Of a stretch of 64,000 bases of DNA, positions 48,561 through 60,617 are shown piece after piece. This DNA comes from Eurosta solidaginis (taxonomy: Eukaryota > Arthropoda > Insecta > Diptera > Tephritidae). The notes below the pieces were generated by a model. The model ran no database searches and was not told where the DNA came from. It saw only the letters and a list, made by a program, of their open reading frames with translations. How positions within the stretch are numbered: position 1 is the first letter of the stretch; the number at the start of each line of letters is the position of its first letter. Location: NCBI RefSeq assembly GCF_040869045.1, contig NW_027136973.1, positions 248,001 to 312,000 on the forward strand. The letters run 5' to 3'. The position numbers were made by a program, and so were the translations under genes.

Positions 48561-51500
48561 AACTGTTTAAAGGTTGTCAAACGTTGTTTCTCGTTGTATA
48601 TCCTTTAATTCTATAGTTAAATTGATAAATAACGTGTACGAATTTGTTTAACGCATTTGTTTTGGTTACTTGACGTCTCCGTTCTCGTGTAGCCTACATA
48701 TGGCGTTTTTTTTTTTAATTTGCTTACCGGGCTAAAGGTTAGCATGCTTAAAATACGTAAGTCGTTTTGTTCAACAAATTTGAGTAGATAACTCAGCAGT
48801 TGTTTGCATCAGAGCGACAATTTTTGAGATAGTTATTAAAACTGTTTAAAGGTTGTCAAACGTTGTTTCTCGTTGTATATCCTTTAATTCTAGAGTTAAA
48901 TTTATAAATAACGTGTACGAATTTGTTTAACCCATTTGTTTTGGTTACTCGACGGCTCCGTTCTCGTGTAGCCTACATATTGCGTTTTTTTTTAATTTGC
49001 TTACCGGGCTAAAGGTTAGCATGCTTAAAATACGTAAGTAGTTTTGTTCAACAAATTTGAGTAGATAACTCAGCAGTTGTTTCCATCAGAGCGACAATTT
49101 TTGAGATAGTTATTAAAACTGTTTAAAGGTGTCAAACGTTGTTTCTCTTTGTATATCCTTTAATTCTAGAGTTAAATTGATAAATAACGTGTACGAATTT
49201 GTTTAACGCATTTGTTTTGGTGACTCGACGTCTCCGTTCTCGTGTAGCCTACATATTGCGTTTTTTTTTTTATTTGCTTACCGGGCTAAAGGTTAGCATG
49301 CTTAAAATACGTAAGTCGTTTTGTTCAACAAATTTAAGTAGATAACTCAGCAGTTGTTTGCATCATAGCGACCATTTTTGAGATAGTTATTAAAACTGTT
49401 TAAAGGTTGTCAAACGTTGTTTCTCGTTGTATATCCTTTAATTCTAGAGTTAAATTGATAAATAACGTGTACGAATTTGTTTAACGCATTTTTTGGTTAC
49501 TCGACGTGTCCGTTCTCGTGTAGCCTACATATTGCGTTTTTTTTTTAATTTGTTTACCGGGCTAAAGGTTAGCATGCTTAAAATACGTAAGTCGTTTTGT
49601 TCAACAAATTTAAGTAGATAACTCATCAGTTGTTTGCATCAGAGCGACAATTTTTGAGATAGTTATTAAAACTGTTTAAAGGTTGTCAAACGTTGTTTCT
49701 CGTTGTATATCCTTTAATTCTAGAGTTAAATTGATAAATAACGTGTACGAATTTGTTTAACGCATTTGTTTTGGTTACTCGACGTCTCCGTTCTCGTGTA
49801 GCCTACATATTGCGTTTTTTTTTTTTAATTTGCTTACCGGGCTAAAGGTTAGCATGCTTAAAATACGTAAGTCGTTTTGTTCAACAAACATGAGTAGATA
49901 ACTCAGCAGTTGTTTGCATCAGAGCGACAATTTTTGAGATAGTTATTAAAACTGTTTAAAGGTTGTCAAACGTTGTTTCTCGTTGTATATCCTTTAATTC
50001 TAGAGTTAAATTGATAAATAACGTGTACGAATTTGTTTAACCCATTTGTTTTGGTTACTCGACGTCTCCGTTCTCGTGTAGCCTACATATTGCGTTTTTT
50101 TTTTAATTTGCTTACCGGGCTAAAGGTTAGCATGCTTAAAATACGTAAGTCGTTTTGTTCAACAAATTTGAGTAGATAACTCAGCAGTTGTTTCCATCAG
50201 AGCGACAATTTTTGAGATAGTTATTAAAACTGTTTAAAGGTTGTCAAACGTTGTTTCTCGTTGTATATCCTTTAATTCTAGAGTTAAATTGATAAATAAC
50301 GTGTACGAATTTGTTTAACGCATTTGTTTTGGTTACTCGACGTCTCCGTTCTCGTGTAGCCTACATATTGTGTTTTTTTTTTAATTTGCTTACCGGGCTA
50401 AAGGTTAGCATGCTTAATGTACGTACGTCGTTTTGTTCAACAAATTTGAGTAGATAACTCAGCAGTTGTTTGCATCAGAGCGACAATTTTTGAGATAGTT
50501 ATTAAAACTGTTTAAAGGTTGTCAAACGTTGTTTCTCGTTGTATATCCTTTAATTCTAGAGTTAAATTTATAAATAACGTGTACGAATTTGTTTAACGCA
50601 TTTGTTTTGGTTACTCGACGGGACCGTTCTCGTGTAGCCTACATATTGCGTTTTTTTTTTAATTTGCTTACCGGGCTAAAGGTTAGCATGCTTAAAATAC
50701 GTAAGTCGTTTTGTTCAACAAATTTGAGTAGAAACTCAGCAGTTGTTTGCATCAGAGCGACAATTTTGGAGATAGTTATTAAAACTGTTTAAAGGTTGTC
50801 AAACGTTGTTTCTCGTTGTATATCCTTTAATTCTAGAGTTAAATTGATAAATAACGTGTATGAATTTGTTTAACGCATTTGTTTTGGTTACTCGACGTCT
50901 CCGTTCTCGTGTAGCCTACATATTGCGTTTTTTTTTTTTTAATTTGCTTACCGGGCTAAAGGTTAGCATGTTTAAAATACGTAAGTCGTTTTGTTCAACA
51001 AATTTGAGTAGATAACTCAGCAGTTGTTTGCATCACAGCGACAATTTTTGAGATAGTTATTAAAACTGTTTAAAGATTGTCAAACGTTGTTTCTCGTTGT
51101 ATATCCTTTAATTCTAGAGTTAAATTGATAAATAACGTGTACGAATTTGTTTAACGCATTTGTTTTGGTTACTCGATGTCTCCGTTCTCGTGTAGCCTAC
51201 ATATTGCGTTTTTTTTTTTTTAATTTGCTTACCGGGCAAAAGGTTAGCATGTTTAAAATACGTAAGTCGTTTTGTTCAACAAATTTAAGTAGATAACTCA
51301 TCAGTTGTTTGCATCAGAGCGACAATTTTTGAGATAGTTATTAAAACTGTTTAAAGGTTGTCAAACGTTGTTTCTCGTTGTATATCCTTTAATTCTAGAG
51401 TTAAATTGATAAATAACGTGTACGAATTTGTTTAACGCATTTGTTTTGGTTACTCGACGTCTCCGTTCTCGTGTAGCCTACATATTGCGTTTTTTTTTTT

Positions 51501-53093
51501 TTTAATATGCTTACCGGGCTAAAGGTTAGCATGCTTAAAATACGTAAGTCGTTTTGTTCAACAAATTTAAGTAGATAACTCATCAGTTGTTTGCATCAGT
51601 GCGACAATTTTTGAGATAGTTATTAAAACTGTTTAAAGGTTGTCAAACGTTGTTTCTCGTTGTATATCCTTTAATTCTAGAGTTAAATTGATAAATAATG
51701 TGTACGAATTTGTTTAACGCATTTGTTTTGGTTACTCGACGTCTCCGTTCTCGTGTAGCCTACATATTGCGTTTTTTTTTTAATTTGCTTACCGGGCTAA
51801 AGGTTAGCATGTTTAAAATACGTAAGTCGTTTTGTTCAACAAATTTGAGTAGATAACTCAGCAGTTGTTTGCATCAGAGCGACAATTTTTGAGATAGTTA
51901 TTAAAACTGTTTAAAGGTTGTCAAAAGTTGTTTCTCGTTGTATATCCTTTAATTCTAGAGTTAAATTGATAAATAACGTGTACGAATTTGTTTAACGCAT
52001 TTGTTTTGGTTACTCGACGTCTCCGTTCTCGTGTAGCCTACATATTGCGTTTTTTTTTTAATTTGCTTACCGGGCTAAAGGCTAGCATGCTTAAAATACG
52101 TAAGTCGTTTTGTTCAACAAATTTGAGTAGATAACTCAGAAGTTGTTTCCATCAGAGCGACAATTTTTGAGATAGTTATTAAAACTGTTTAAAGGTTGTC
52201 AAACGCTGTTTCTCGTTGTATATCCTTTAATTCTAGAGTTAAATTGATAAATAACGTGTACGAATTTGTTTAACGCATTTGTTTTGGTTACTCGACGTCT
52301 CCGTTCTCGTGTAGCCTACATATTGCGTTTTTTTTTTAATTTGCTTACCGGGCTAAAGGTTAGCCATGTTTAAAATACGTAAGTCGTTTTGTTCAACAAA
52401 TTTGAGTAGATAACTCAGCAGTTGTTTGCATCAGAGCGACAATTTTTGAGATAGTTATTAAAACTGTTTAAAGGTTGTCAAAAGTTGTTTCTCGTTGTAT
52501 ATCCTTTAATTCTAGAGTTAAATTGATAAATAACGTGTACGAATTTGTTTAACGCATTTGTTTTGGTTACTCGACGTCTCCGTTCTCGTGTAGCCAACAT
52601 ATTGCGTTTTTTTTTTTAATTTGCTTACCGGGCTAAAGGTTAGCATGCTTAAAATACGTAAGTCGTTTTGTTCAACAAATTTGAGTAGATAACTCAGAAG
52701 TTGTTTCCATCAGAGCGACAATTTTTGAGATAGTTATTAAAACTGTTTAAAGGTTGTCAAACGCTGTTTCTCGTTGTATATCCTTTAATTCTAGAGTTAA
52801 ATTGATAAATAACGTGTACGAATTTGTTTAACGCATTTGTTTTGGTTACTCGACGTCTCCGTTCTCGTGTAGCCTACATATTGCGTTTTTTTTTAATTTG
52901 CTTACCGGGCTAAAGGCTAGCATGTTTAAAATACGTAAGTCGTTTTGTTCAACAAATTTAAGTAGATAACTCATCAGTTGTTTGCATCAGAGCGACAATT
53001 TTTGAGATAGTTATTAAAACAGTTTAAAGGTTGTCAAAAGTTGTTTCTCGTTGTATATCCTTTAATTCTAGAGTTAAATTGATAAATAACGTG

Positions 53094-53110
53094 TACGAAT
53101 TTGTTTTGGT
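53094..53110. other. Monomer with 13-bp deletion between direct repeats
   Basis: Here gtacgaatttg runs straight into ttttggttac, losing tttaacgcatttg. Intact monomers have atttgttt at both ends of the lost interval. The same deletion is present near 15800. Confidence 0.8.
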
Positions 53111-56100
53111 TACTCGACGTCTCCGTTCTCGTGTAGCCTACATATTGCGTTTTTTTTTTTAATTTGCTTACCGGGCTAAAGGTTAGCATGCTTAAAATAC
53201 GTAAGTCGTTTTGTTCAACAAATTTGAGTAGATAACTCAGCAGTTGTTTCCATCAGAGCGACAATTTTTGAGATAGTTATTAAAACTGTTTAAAGGTTGT
53301 CAAACGTTGTTTCTCGTTGTATATCCTTTAATTCTAGAGTTAAATTGATAACTACCGTGTACGAATTTGTTTAACGCATTTGTTTTGGTTACTCGACGTC
53401 TCCGTTCTCGTGTAGCCTACATATTGCGTTTTTTTTTTAATTTGCTTACCGGGCTAAAGGTTAGCATGCTTAAAATACGTAAGTTGTTTTGTTCAACAAA
53501 TTTGAGTAGATAACTCAGCAGTTGTTTCCATCAGAGCGACAATTTTTGAGATAGTTATTAAAACTGTTTAAAGGTTGTTAAACGTTGTTTCTCGTTGTAT
53601 ATCCTTTAATTCTAGAGTTAAATTGATAAATAACGTGTACGAATTTGTTTAACGCATTTGTTTTGGTTACTCGACGTCTCCGTTCTCGTGTAGCCTACAT
53701 ATTGCGTTTTTTTTTAATTTGCTTACCGGGCTAAAGGTTAGCATGCTTAAAATACGTAAGTCGTTTTGTTCAACAAATTTAAGTAGATAACTCATCAGTT
53801 GTTTTCATCAGAGCGACAATTTTTGAGATAGTTATTAAAACTGTTTAAAGGTTGTCAAACGTTGTTTCTCGTTGTATATCCTTTAATTCTAGAGTTAAAT
53901 TGATAAATAACGTGTACGAATTTGTTTAACGCATTTGTTTTGGTTACTCGACGTCTCCGTTCTCGTGTAGCCTACATATTGCGTTTTTTTTTTTTAATTT
54001 TCTTTCTAGGCTAAAGGTTAGCATGCTTAAAATACGTAAGTCGTTTTGTTCAACAAATTTAAGTAGATAACTCATCAGTTGTTTGCATCAGAGCGACAAT
54101 TTTTGAGATAGTTATTAAAACTGTTTAAAGGTTGTCAAACATTGTTTCTCGTTGTATATCCTTTAATTCTAGAGTTAGATTGATAAATAACGTGTACGAA
54201 TTTGTTTAACGCATTTGTTTTGGTTACTCGACGTCTCCGTTCTCGTGTAGCCTACATATTGCGTTTTTTTTTTTTTAATTTGCTTACCGGGCTAAAGGTT
54301 AGCATGCTTAAAATACGTAAGTCGTTTTGTTCAACAAATTTGAGTAGATAATTTATCAGTTGTTTGCATCAGAGCGACAATTTTTGAGATAGTTATTAAA
54401 ACTGTTTAAAGGTTGTCAAACGTTGTTTCTCGTTGTATATCCTTTAATTCTATAGTTAAATTGATAAATAACGTGTACGAATTTGTTTAACGCATTTGTT
54501 TTGGTTACTCGACGTCTCCGTTCTCGTGTAGCCTACATATTGCGTTTTTTTTTTAATTTGCTTACCGGGCTAAAGGTTAGCGTGCTTAAAATACGTAAGT
54601 CGTTTTGTTCAACAAATTTAAGTAGATAACTCATCAGTTCTTTGCATCAGAGCGACAATTTTTGAGATAGTTATTAAAACTGTTTAAAGGTTGTCAAACG
54701 TTGTTTCTCGTTGTATATCCTTTAATTCTAGAGTTAAATTGATAAATAACGTGTACGAATTTGTTTAACGCATTTGTTTTGGTTATTCGACGTCTCCGTT
54801 CTCGTGTAGCCTACATATTATGTTTTTTTTTTTAATTTGCTTACCGGGCTAAAGGGTAGCATGCTTAAAATACGTAAGTCGTTTTGTTCAACAAATTTAA
54901 GTAGAAAACTCATCAGTTGTTTGCATCAGAGCGACAATTTTTGAGATAGTTATTAAAACTGTTTAAAGGTTGTCAAACGTTGTTTCTCGTTGTATATCCT
55001 TTAATTCTAGAGTTAAATTGATAAATAACGTGTAGGAATTTGTTTAACGCATTTGTTTTGGTTACTCGACGTCTCCGTTCTCGTGTAGCCTACATATTGC
55101 GTTTTTTTTTAATTTGCTTACCGGGCTAAAGGTTAGCATGCTTAAAATACGTAAGTCGTTTTGTTCAACAAATTTAAGTAGATAACTCATCAGTTGTTTG
55201 CATCAGAGCGACAATTTTTGAGATAGTTATTAAAACTGTTTAAAGGTTGTCAAACGTTGTTTCTCGTTGTATATCCTTTAATTCTAGAGTTAAATTGATA
55301 AATAACGTGTACGAATTTGTTTAACGCATTTGTTTTGGTTACTCGACGTCTCCGTTCTCGTGTAGCCTACATATTGCGTTTTTTTTTTAATTTGCTTACC
55401 GGGCTAAAGGTTAGCATGCTTAAAATACGTAAGTCGTTCTGTTCAACAAATTTAAGTAGATAACTCATCAGTTGTTTGCATCAGAGCGACAATTTTTGAG
55501 ATAGTTATTAAAACTGTTTAAAGGTTGTCAAACGTTGTTTCTCGTTGTATATCCTTTAATTCTAGAGTTAAATTGATAAATAACGTGTACGAATTTGTTT
55601 AGCGCATTTGTTTTGGTTACTCGACGTCTCCGTTCTCGTGTAGCCTTCATATTGCGTTTTTTTTTTAATTTGCTTACCGGGCTAAAGGTTAGCATGCTTA
55701 AAATACGTAAGTCGTTTTGTTCAACAAATTTAAGTAGATAACTCATCAGTTGTTTGCATCAGAGCGACAATTTTTGAGATAGTTATTAAAACTGTTTAAA
55801 GGTTGTCAAACATTGTTTCTCGTTGTATATCCTTTAATTCTAGAGTTAAATTGATAAATAACGTGTACAAATTTGTTTAACGCATTAGTTTTGGTTACTC
55901 GACGTCTCCGTTCTCGTGTAGCCTACATATTGCGTTTTTTTTTTTTAATTTGCTTACCGGGCTAAAGGTTAGCATGCTTAAAATACGTAAGTCGTTTTGT
56001 TCAACAAATTTGAGTAGATAACTCAGCAGTTGTTTGCATCAGAGCGACAATTTTTGAGATAGTTATTAAAACTGTTTAAAGGTTGTCAAACGTTGTTTCT

Positions 56101-56297
56101 CGTTGTATATCCTTTAATTCTAGAGTTAAATTGATAAATAACGTGTACGAATTTGTTTAACGCATTTGTTTTGGTTACTCGACGTCTCCGTTCTCGTGTA
56201 GCCTACATATTGCGTTTTTTTTTTAATTTGCTTACCGGGCTAAAGGTTAGCATGCTTAAAATACGTAAGTCGTTTTGTTCAACAAATTTAAGTAGAT

Positions 56298-56302
56298 AAC
56301 TC
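56298..56302. repeat. Target-site duplication of LTR element, left copy
   Basis: aactc, matching the copy at 62191-62195. In uninterrupted monomers the site reads gataactcatcag once, so 5 bp were duplicated on insertion. Confidence 0.9.
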
Positions 56303-56511
56303 TATATCAACATTCAAGTTGATATTTTAAAAAACTTTTATTTTTGTTTGTAATATAAAATTTATTTTTGTTTATTTTTGAGTTTAGATATTTTCAAAAC
56401 TAATTAGAATTTTCTTTTTTTGAAGTTATTCAAAATTTTAAGTTAACACGAAAACTCAATTAAAATTATTTTAAAAATTAAAGTAAAGAGTACAAAGTAG
56501 TTAACACTATA
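56303..56511 (-). repeat. 3' LTR (209 bp)
   Basis: The AT-rich LTR runs from tatatcaac to aacactata on the plus strand. In element orientation it begins TATAG and ends ATATA instead of TG...CA. It contains three AATAAA hexamers (plus-strand tttatt at 56337, 56361 and 56371) that could serve as poly(A) signals. No mismatch to the other LTR was found. Confidence 0.93.
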
Positions 56512-56532
56512 TTTACTCCCCCTCCAAAAAAA
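56512..56532 (-). other. Polypurine tract
   Basis: In element orientation this reads as a T-run followed by GGAGGGGGAG and TAAA, immediately before the 3' LTR. A purine-rich block here primes plus-strand DNA synthesis in LTR elements. The TAAA between the purine block and the LTR edge is slightly unusual. Confidence 0.75.
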
Positions 56533-56550
56533 TTTGAAACAAACAAATTA

Positions 56551-59500
56551 TTAATTAATATTAAAAGTAACCTTTTTTTGTTTTTTGTTGTTTAATGTAT
56601 TTGTATTTAAATTAGTGTTAATAAGTATGTTTGCTGGTTTAAGTAAATCAATTGAAATATTTTTAATAGTATTTTTGTATTGAATTGTAAATGTTTTATT
56701 TTTCTTAGAGATAACTTTAAAAGGTCCTTCATAAGGTGATTCTAAATTAGATTTACGAAGAACTTTAACAAAAACATACTCACAATTTTCTAATTGTTTA
56801 GGAACGAAAACATTTTCTTTGTTATGATGAAAAACTTTAGAACGAACAAGCGAAAAATATTCTCTTATTTTATGAAGAGCGTCATTAGAAAAATCATGTT
56901 CTTTATTACTATTTGAAATAATTAATTCACCAGGTATTCTAAGTGTTTGGCCATAAACAAGTTCAGCAGATGAACATTTTAAATCTTCTTTAATAGAAGT
57001 TCGTAAACCAAGTAGAATGAATGGTAAAATGTCAGACCAATGAACCGAGTCGTTTGATGCTATAATTGCTGCTTTTAAAGTTCGATGAAATCTCTCTATC
57101 ATGCCATTTGCTTGGGGATGGTAAGGAGATGTATGAATTTTATGAGAACCTAAAAGTTTAGTTAATTCCGTAAAAAATTTTGAGGTGAATTGTGAACCTT
57201 GATCTACTGTAATATTTAATGGTATACCAAATCGTGGTATATAATTTTGAATAAAAGTTTTTACTATAGTATTTGTTGAAATATCTTTAAGCGGATAAGC
57301 TTCAGGCCAACGTGAAAATCTGTCAATAATTGTTAAAATATAACAATTTCCATTTGAAACTGGAAGAGGTCCAACAATATCCATATGAATATGTTCAAAA
57401 CGGCCTGATGGTATTTGAATTTTTTGGATAGGAGATTTAGTATGTCTTGAAATTTTGGATTTTTGACAATTGATGCAAGATGAAGTCCAATTGTTAATCT
57501 CTTTACGCATGTTAGGCCAATAATATTTATTTTGAATTAATTTTCTAGTTGTTCTTATACTTGGATGAGATAATGAGTGAATTTTGTCAAATATAATTCT
57601 TCTCATAGAATGTGGAACATAAGGTCGAAAAGGTTGTAGAGAAACATCACACCATATGTTTAAATTAATAATTGGAATATGAATTTCTTTTAAATTATTT
57701 TTAGAATTTGGATCAGAAATGGTTTTTTGTAAAAATGTATCAGTTTGCTGTTCTTTATATAAAGTTTCTAAATTTATATCTTGAGTTGAAATTGCATTTA
57801 TTTCTGGAATACGGGAAAGTGTGTCGGCAACTATGTTGTCTTTTCCACGTATATATTGAATATCATTTGTAAATTGAGCAATATATTCAAGATGACGTAG
57901 TTGACGAGGAGATCTATCTACTTTAGAATTTAGAACATGAATTAAAGGTTTATGATTAGTATAAATTGTAAAAGTTCTACCTTCAAGAAAATGTTTAAAA
58001 TGTTTAATTGAATTATAAATTGCCAAAAGTTCACGATCAAATGTTGAATATTTAGTTTCTGTTGTAGTTAATTTTCTTGAAAAATAAGCTAAGGGTTCTA
58101 GTATATTATTGCTAGTTTGTTGAAGAACTGCTCCAATAGCAACATTTGATGCATCTACTGCTAATGATAAAATACCATTTTTGTCGAAATGTGTAAGTAA
58201 AGTATTTTTAGCAAAAAGCTTTTTAACATTTTCGAAAGCTGTTGTGGTTTCATTTGTCCAATTTAATTGTTTGAGTTTGTTTTTAATTGCATGTGTTAAC
58301 ATTTCATGCAGAGGACTAAGTTCTGTTGCTAACATTTTAATATATCTGTGATAGTAATTTATCATACCTAAAAATTTTTGTAATTTATTCATAGAAATTG
58401 GCTTTTCAAAATTTGTTATGATTTCAATTCTATCTAAAGATGGTTTAATACCTTCGCCTGAAATTTCGTAACTTAAAAAATTTAATTTATTTACACCGAG
58501 AGTACATTTTGAAGGTTTAATATTTAAATTATATTCTTCAAGTCTTTTGAAAACTGATTTTAAATGATTTATATGTTGATCTTCATTATCACTGGCAATA
58601 AGAATGTCATCAATATATGTAAATACAAAATCGAAATCAGAAAATACTTCATTAATAAAGCGTTGGAAAGTTTGAGCACTGTTTCGTAAACCGAAAGGCA
58701 TTCTTACGAATTCAAACATTCCAAAAGGGGTAGTTATTGCAGTTTTATGAATGTCTTCTTCTGCCATTGGAATTTGGTGGTAAGCACGCACAAGATCAAT
58801 TTTGGAAAAAAATTGTTTGTTTTTTAAATCAATTGTTAAATCGTGAATATGTGGTAAAGGATACCGATCTGGTGTAGTAATAAAATTAAGTCTTCGATAG
58901 TCTCCGCAAGGTCTCCAATCATTTGGTTCTTTTTTAGGAACGAGATGAAGTGGAGATGCAATAGGAGAATTTGAGGGTCTGCATATACCAGTTTTAACTA
59001 AAAATTCAAATTCAGCTTTAGCAATTTTAAGTTTGATTGGATCAAGACGTCTGGGTTTCGAAAATGGTAAAATACCTTTTGTTTCTATCCTGTGAACCGT
59101 ATGGTGTTTAACTTGTTTAGTATAATCTGGTTCACAGGTAATAGATGGAAATTCATTAAGTAATTTTGAAAACTTATTTTCGACAATAGGAATTTTGAGT
59201 GAGAAAATATCAGAAAATCCAGAAGATCCAGTAACTTTAATTTTTGTAGTAGAATCCATTATTTCTTTATTTTTAATATTGACAATAATTCCGAATTTTT
59301 CTAAAAAGTTTGCTCCTAAAATTGGTGTATCAATATTCGCAATAATGAATGGAAATTCAAAATCTCTTCTTAAACCTAAATCAATTTTAAGTAGTTTTGT
59401 ACCGAAAGTTTCAATTGAAGAACCGTTTGCTGCAGTCAAAGTAAGATCCGAATTTCTTTTATAAATTTTAAATTTAGAAAAAGGAATAACTGATACAACT

Positions 59501-59598
59501 GCACCGGTATCGATAAGAAAATTAAGTTTATTGAATTTATCAAATATGAATAGGCGACGAGTAGGTTTAATAATAGTTCCATTATCCGTCACCGTCAT
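56551..59598 (-). CDS. pol: Gypsy pol polyprotein: protease, RT, RNase H, integrase
   Basis: 1015 residues counted from the first ATG, with no stop. If expressed as a Gag-Pol fusion by -1 frameshifting, the frame begins about six codons earlier (59616). Domains: aspartic protease with DTGA at 30-33; reverse transcriptase about 185-420 with D268, the [11 protein letters not shown] region near 297-307 and YIDD at 328-331; RNase H about 475-595 with D482, E523 and D592; integrase about 665-985 with zinc residues H674, H678, C708 and C711, and a DDE triad at D740, D799 and E835 (35 residues between the last two). A GPF-type module (SPYEGPFKV) lies near 954-962, and no chromodomain follows. Odd: the RNase H motif usually written TDHKPL is TNHKPL (N548). 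Otherwise catalytic residues are intact. Confidence 0.95.
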   Translation of the reverse strand: MTVTDNGTIIKPTRRLFIFDKFNKLNFLIDTGAVVSVIPFSKFKIYKRNSDLTLTAANGSSIETFGTKLLKIDLGLRRDFEFPFIIANIDTPILGANFLEKFGIIVNIKNKEIMDSTTKIKVTGSSGFSDIFSLKIPIVENKFSKLLNEFPSITCEPDYTKQVKHHTVHRIETKGILPFSKPRRLDPIKLKIAKAEFEFLVKTGICRPSNSPIASPLHLVPKKEPNDWRPCGDYRRLNFITTPDRYPLPHIHDLTIDLKNKQFFSKIDLVRAYHQIPMAEEDIHKTAITTPFGMFEFVRMPFGLRNSAQTFQRFINEVFSDFDFVFTYIDDILIASDNEDQHINHLKSVFKRLEEYNLNIKPSKCTLGVNKLNFLSYEISGEGIKPSLDRIEIITNFEKPISMNKLQKFLGMINYYHRYIKMLATELSPLHEMLTHAIKNKLKQLNWTNETTTAFENVKKLFAKNTLLTHFDKNGILSLAVDASNVAIGAVLQQTSNNILEPLAYFSRKLTTTETKYSTFDRELLAIYNSIKHFKHFLEGRTFTIYTNHKPLIHVLNSKVDRSPRQLRHLEYIAQFTNDIQYIRGKDNIVADTLSRIPEINAISTQDINLETLYKEQQTDTFLQKTISDPNSKNNLKEIHIPIINLNIWCDVSLQPFRPYVPHSMRRIIFDKIHSLSHPSIRTTRKLIQNKYYWPNMRKEINNWTSSCINCQKSKISRHTKSPIQKIQIPSGRFEHIHMDIVGPLPVSNGNCYILTIIDRFSRWPEAYPLKDISTNTIVKTFIQNYIPRFGIPLNITVDQGSQFTSKFFTELTKLLGSHKIHTSPYHPQANGMIERFHRTLKAAIIASNDSVHWSDILPFILLGLRTSIKEDLKCSSAELVYGQTLRIPGELIISNSNKEHDFSNDALHKIREYFSLVRSKVFHHNKENVFVPKQLENCEYVFVKVLRKSNLESPYEGPFKVISKKNKTFTIQYKNTIKNISIDLLKPANILINTNLNTNTLNNKKQKKVTFNIN

Positions 59599-59622
59599 AA
59601 TGGATCGTTTCAGTTTAAATTT
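59578..59622 (-). promoter_or_regulatory. Putative -1 ribosomal frameshift signal (gag to pol)
   Basis: In element orientation, overlapping slippery heptamers A AAT TTA (59622-59616) and T TTA AAC (59619-59613) sit in the Gag frame directly before the gag TGA (59612-59610). After an 8-nt spacer come TCCATTAT (59604-59597) and ATAATGGA (59585-59578), a perfect 8-bp stem with an 11-nt loop. Slipping back one base continues through AAA CTG into the pol frame without a stop. Frame arithmetic was checked by coordinate. Function is inferred from the standard layout of such signals. Confidence 0.82.
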
Positions 59623-60617
59623 TGTTCGTAATTTGAATTATGATTTTGATTAAAATTGCATGGGGGTATACATTTGAGAGCGTTATTCTTAAATTTTTTG
59701 TGATACCAACAAATAGTTGTTTGTGAATTAAAATTACGATTGTTTGAAAAATTTCTTGATCCTGAAAAATTTCGAGATTTAGATCTATTTCTATCTTTAG
59801 ATCTTGAACGGATTTGTAATTGATTAATATCATTCGGAATTTTATTTAAATTTTGATAAATAGCCGTAGTTAATTCAGTTAAATTTTTAACGCATTGTTC
59901 TAAAATATTATTATTTATACTTGAGACTACAGGAGATTTGGAAGAATGAGGTTTATTGATTAAATCAAAAAGTTTGTCAGCTAAAATAATAATTTCATCT
60001 CTGTTTTGATTATTATTGGAAGTCAAATGAATTTGTATTTCTTGTGGTAATTTACGAATCCACAATTTAAAGAGTAATTCTTGGCTAACTATGGAGGCAG
60101 AACCTATAAGTGATTTCATAAATCTGAATAATTCAGATGGTGAACGATCACCAAGTTCAGTTTTTGAAAATAATTGTTCTAATCGTTTTTCTTCGCTAAG
60201 AGAAAATCTTTCACATAGAATTTTTTTGATTGTATCATATTTATTAAAAAGAGGAGGAGGGTTAATAACATCTAAAATTTTAGATATAGTATCTCGTTGA
60301 AGAGTAATTAGAATATTTTAAAATTTTAAATTATCATCATTGATATTGTTAATTTCAAATTGTCCTTCAACAAGTAAAAACCAGGCATCAGGAGAATCTT
60401 GCCAAAATTGTGGTAATTTAATTGATTTAGTAGAAGAAAAATTTGTAAAGTTATCTTGTCTTGAAGTATCTTGTGTTATATTAGAGATGATGTTTTGTGT
60501 TGTATTAATGTTAGAATTTTGAGTTGTATTGTGAGTCATGATGTTATTTGTATGGTTGATATTTTGATTTTCTGAATTTGTAAATTTACGAGTTCGTATT
60601 GGTGAACGTAGAACCAT
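59610..60617 (-). pseudogene. gag: Gypsy gag, interrupted by one in-frame UAA
   Basis: Reading from the ATG at 60617, one frame covers 335 codons to the TGA at 59612-59610, with a single UAA at codon 100 (60320-60318). Both sides of the stop are in the same frame. Before it lies a polar N/T-rich leader, then the Gag core start LPQFWQDSPDAWFLLVEGQF (residues about 74-93). After it the core continues with KTELGDRSPSELFRFMKSL and an R/S/N-rich basic stretch. The zinc motif C-W-Y-H...K-C-I-P-P-C has C303, H306, C316 and C320, a CHCC pattern known from CsRn1-like elements rather than the usual CCHC. Gag would form the particle and bind RNA. As written only a 99-residue fragment is made, unless the stop is read through, is a sequencing error or is bypassed by the ATG at 60119 (169 residues). 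Confidence 0.88.

Larger units (their letters stand above)
48561..56302. repeat. Satellite array, middle block
   Basis: About 28 monomers of the same ~278-bp satellite in the same orientation. It resumes at aactgttt in the monomer interrupted by the LINE and ends at gataactc, where the LTR element inserted. Monomers here carry more private changes than those at 20-42 kb (for example cgtgtccg near 49506, aacatgagtag near 49886, gacgggaccg near 50617 and tttctttctagg near 53998). A local pair near 52080-52160 and 52640-52700 shares cagaagttg and aacgctgttt. No gene was seen. Confidence 0.95.

Noticed and set aside
50589..50792. Plus-strand 67-codon open frame
   Set aside because: It lies wholly in satellite and exists only in one variant monomer.
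59615..59833. 72-codon minus-strand frame overlapping the gag end
   Set aside because: It is a third frame over the AT-rich Gag C terminus. It carries no motif, while the Gag frame holds the zinc motif.
59195..60522. Plus-strand open frames opposite gag and pol (59195-59464, 60091-60300 and 60340-60522)
   Set aside because: Antisense shadows in AT-rich sequence.
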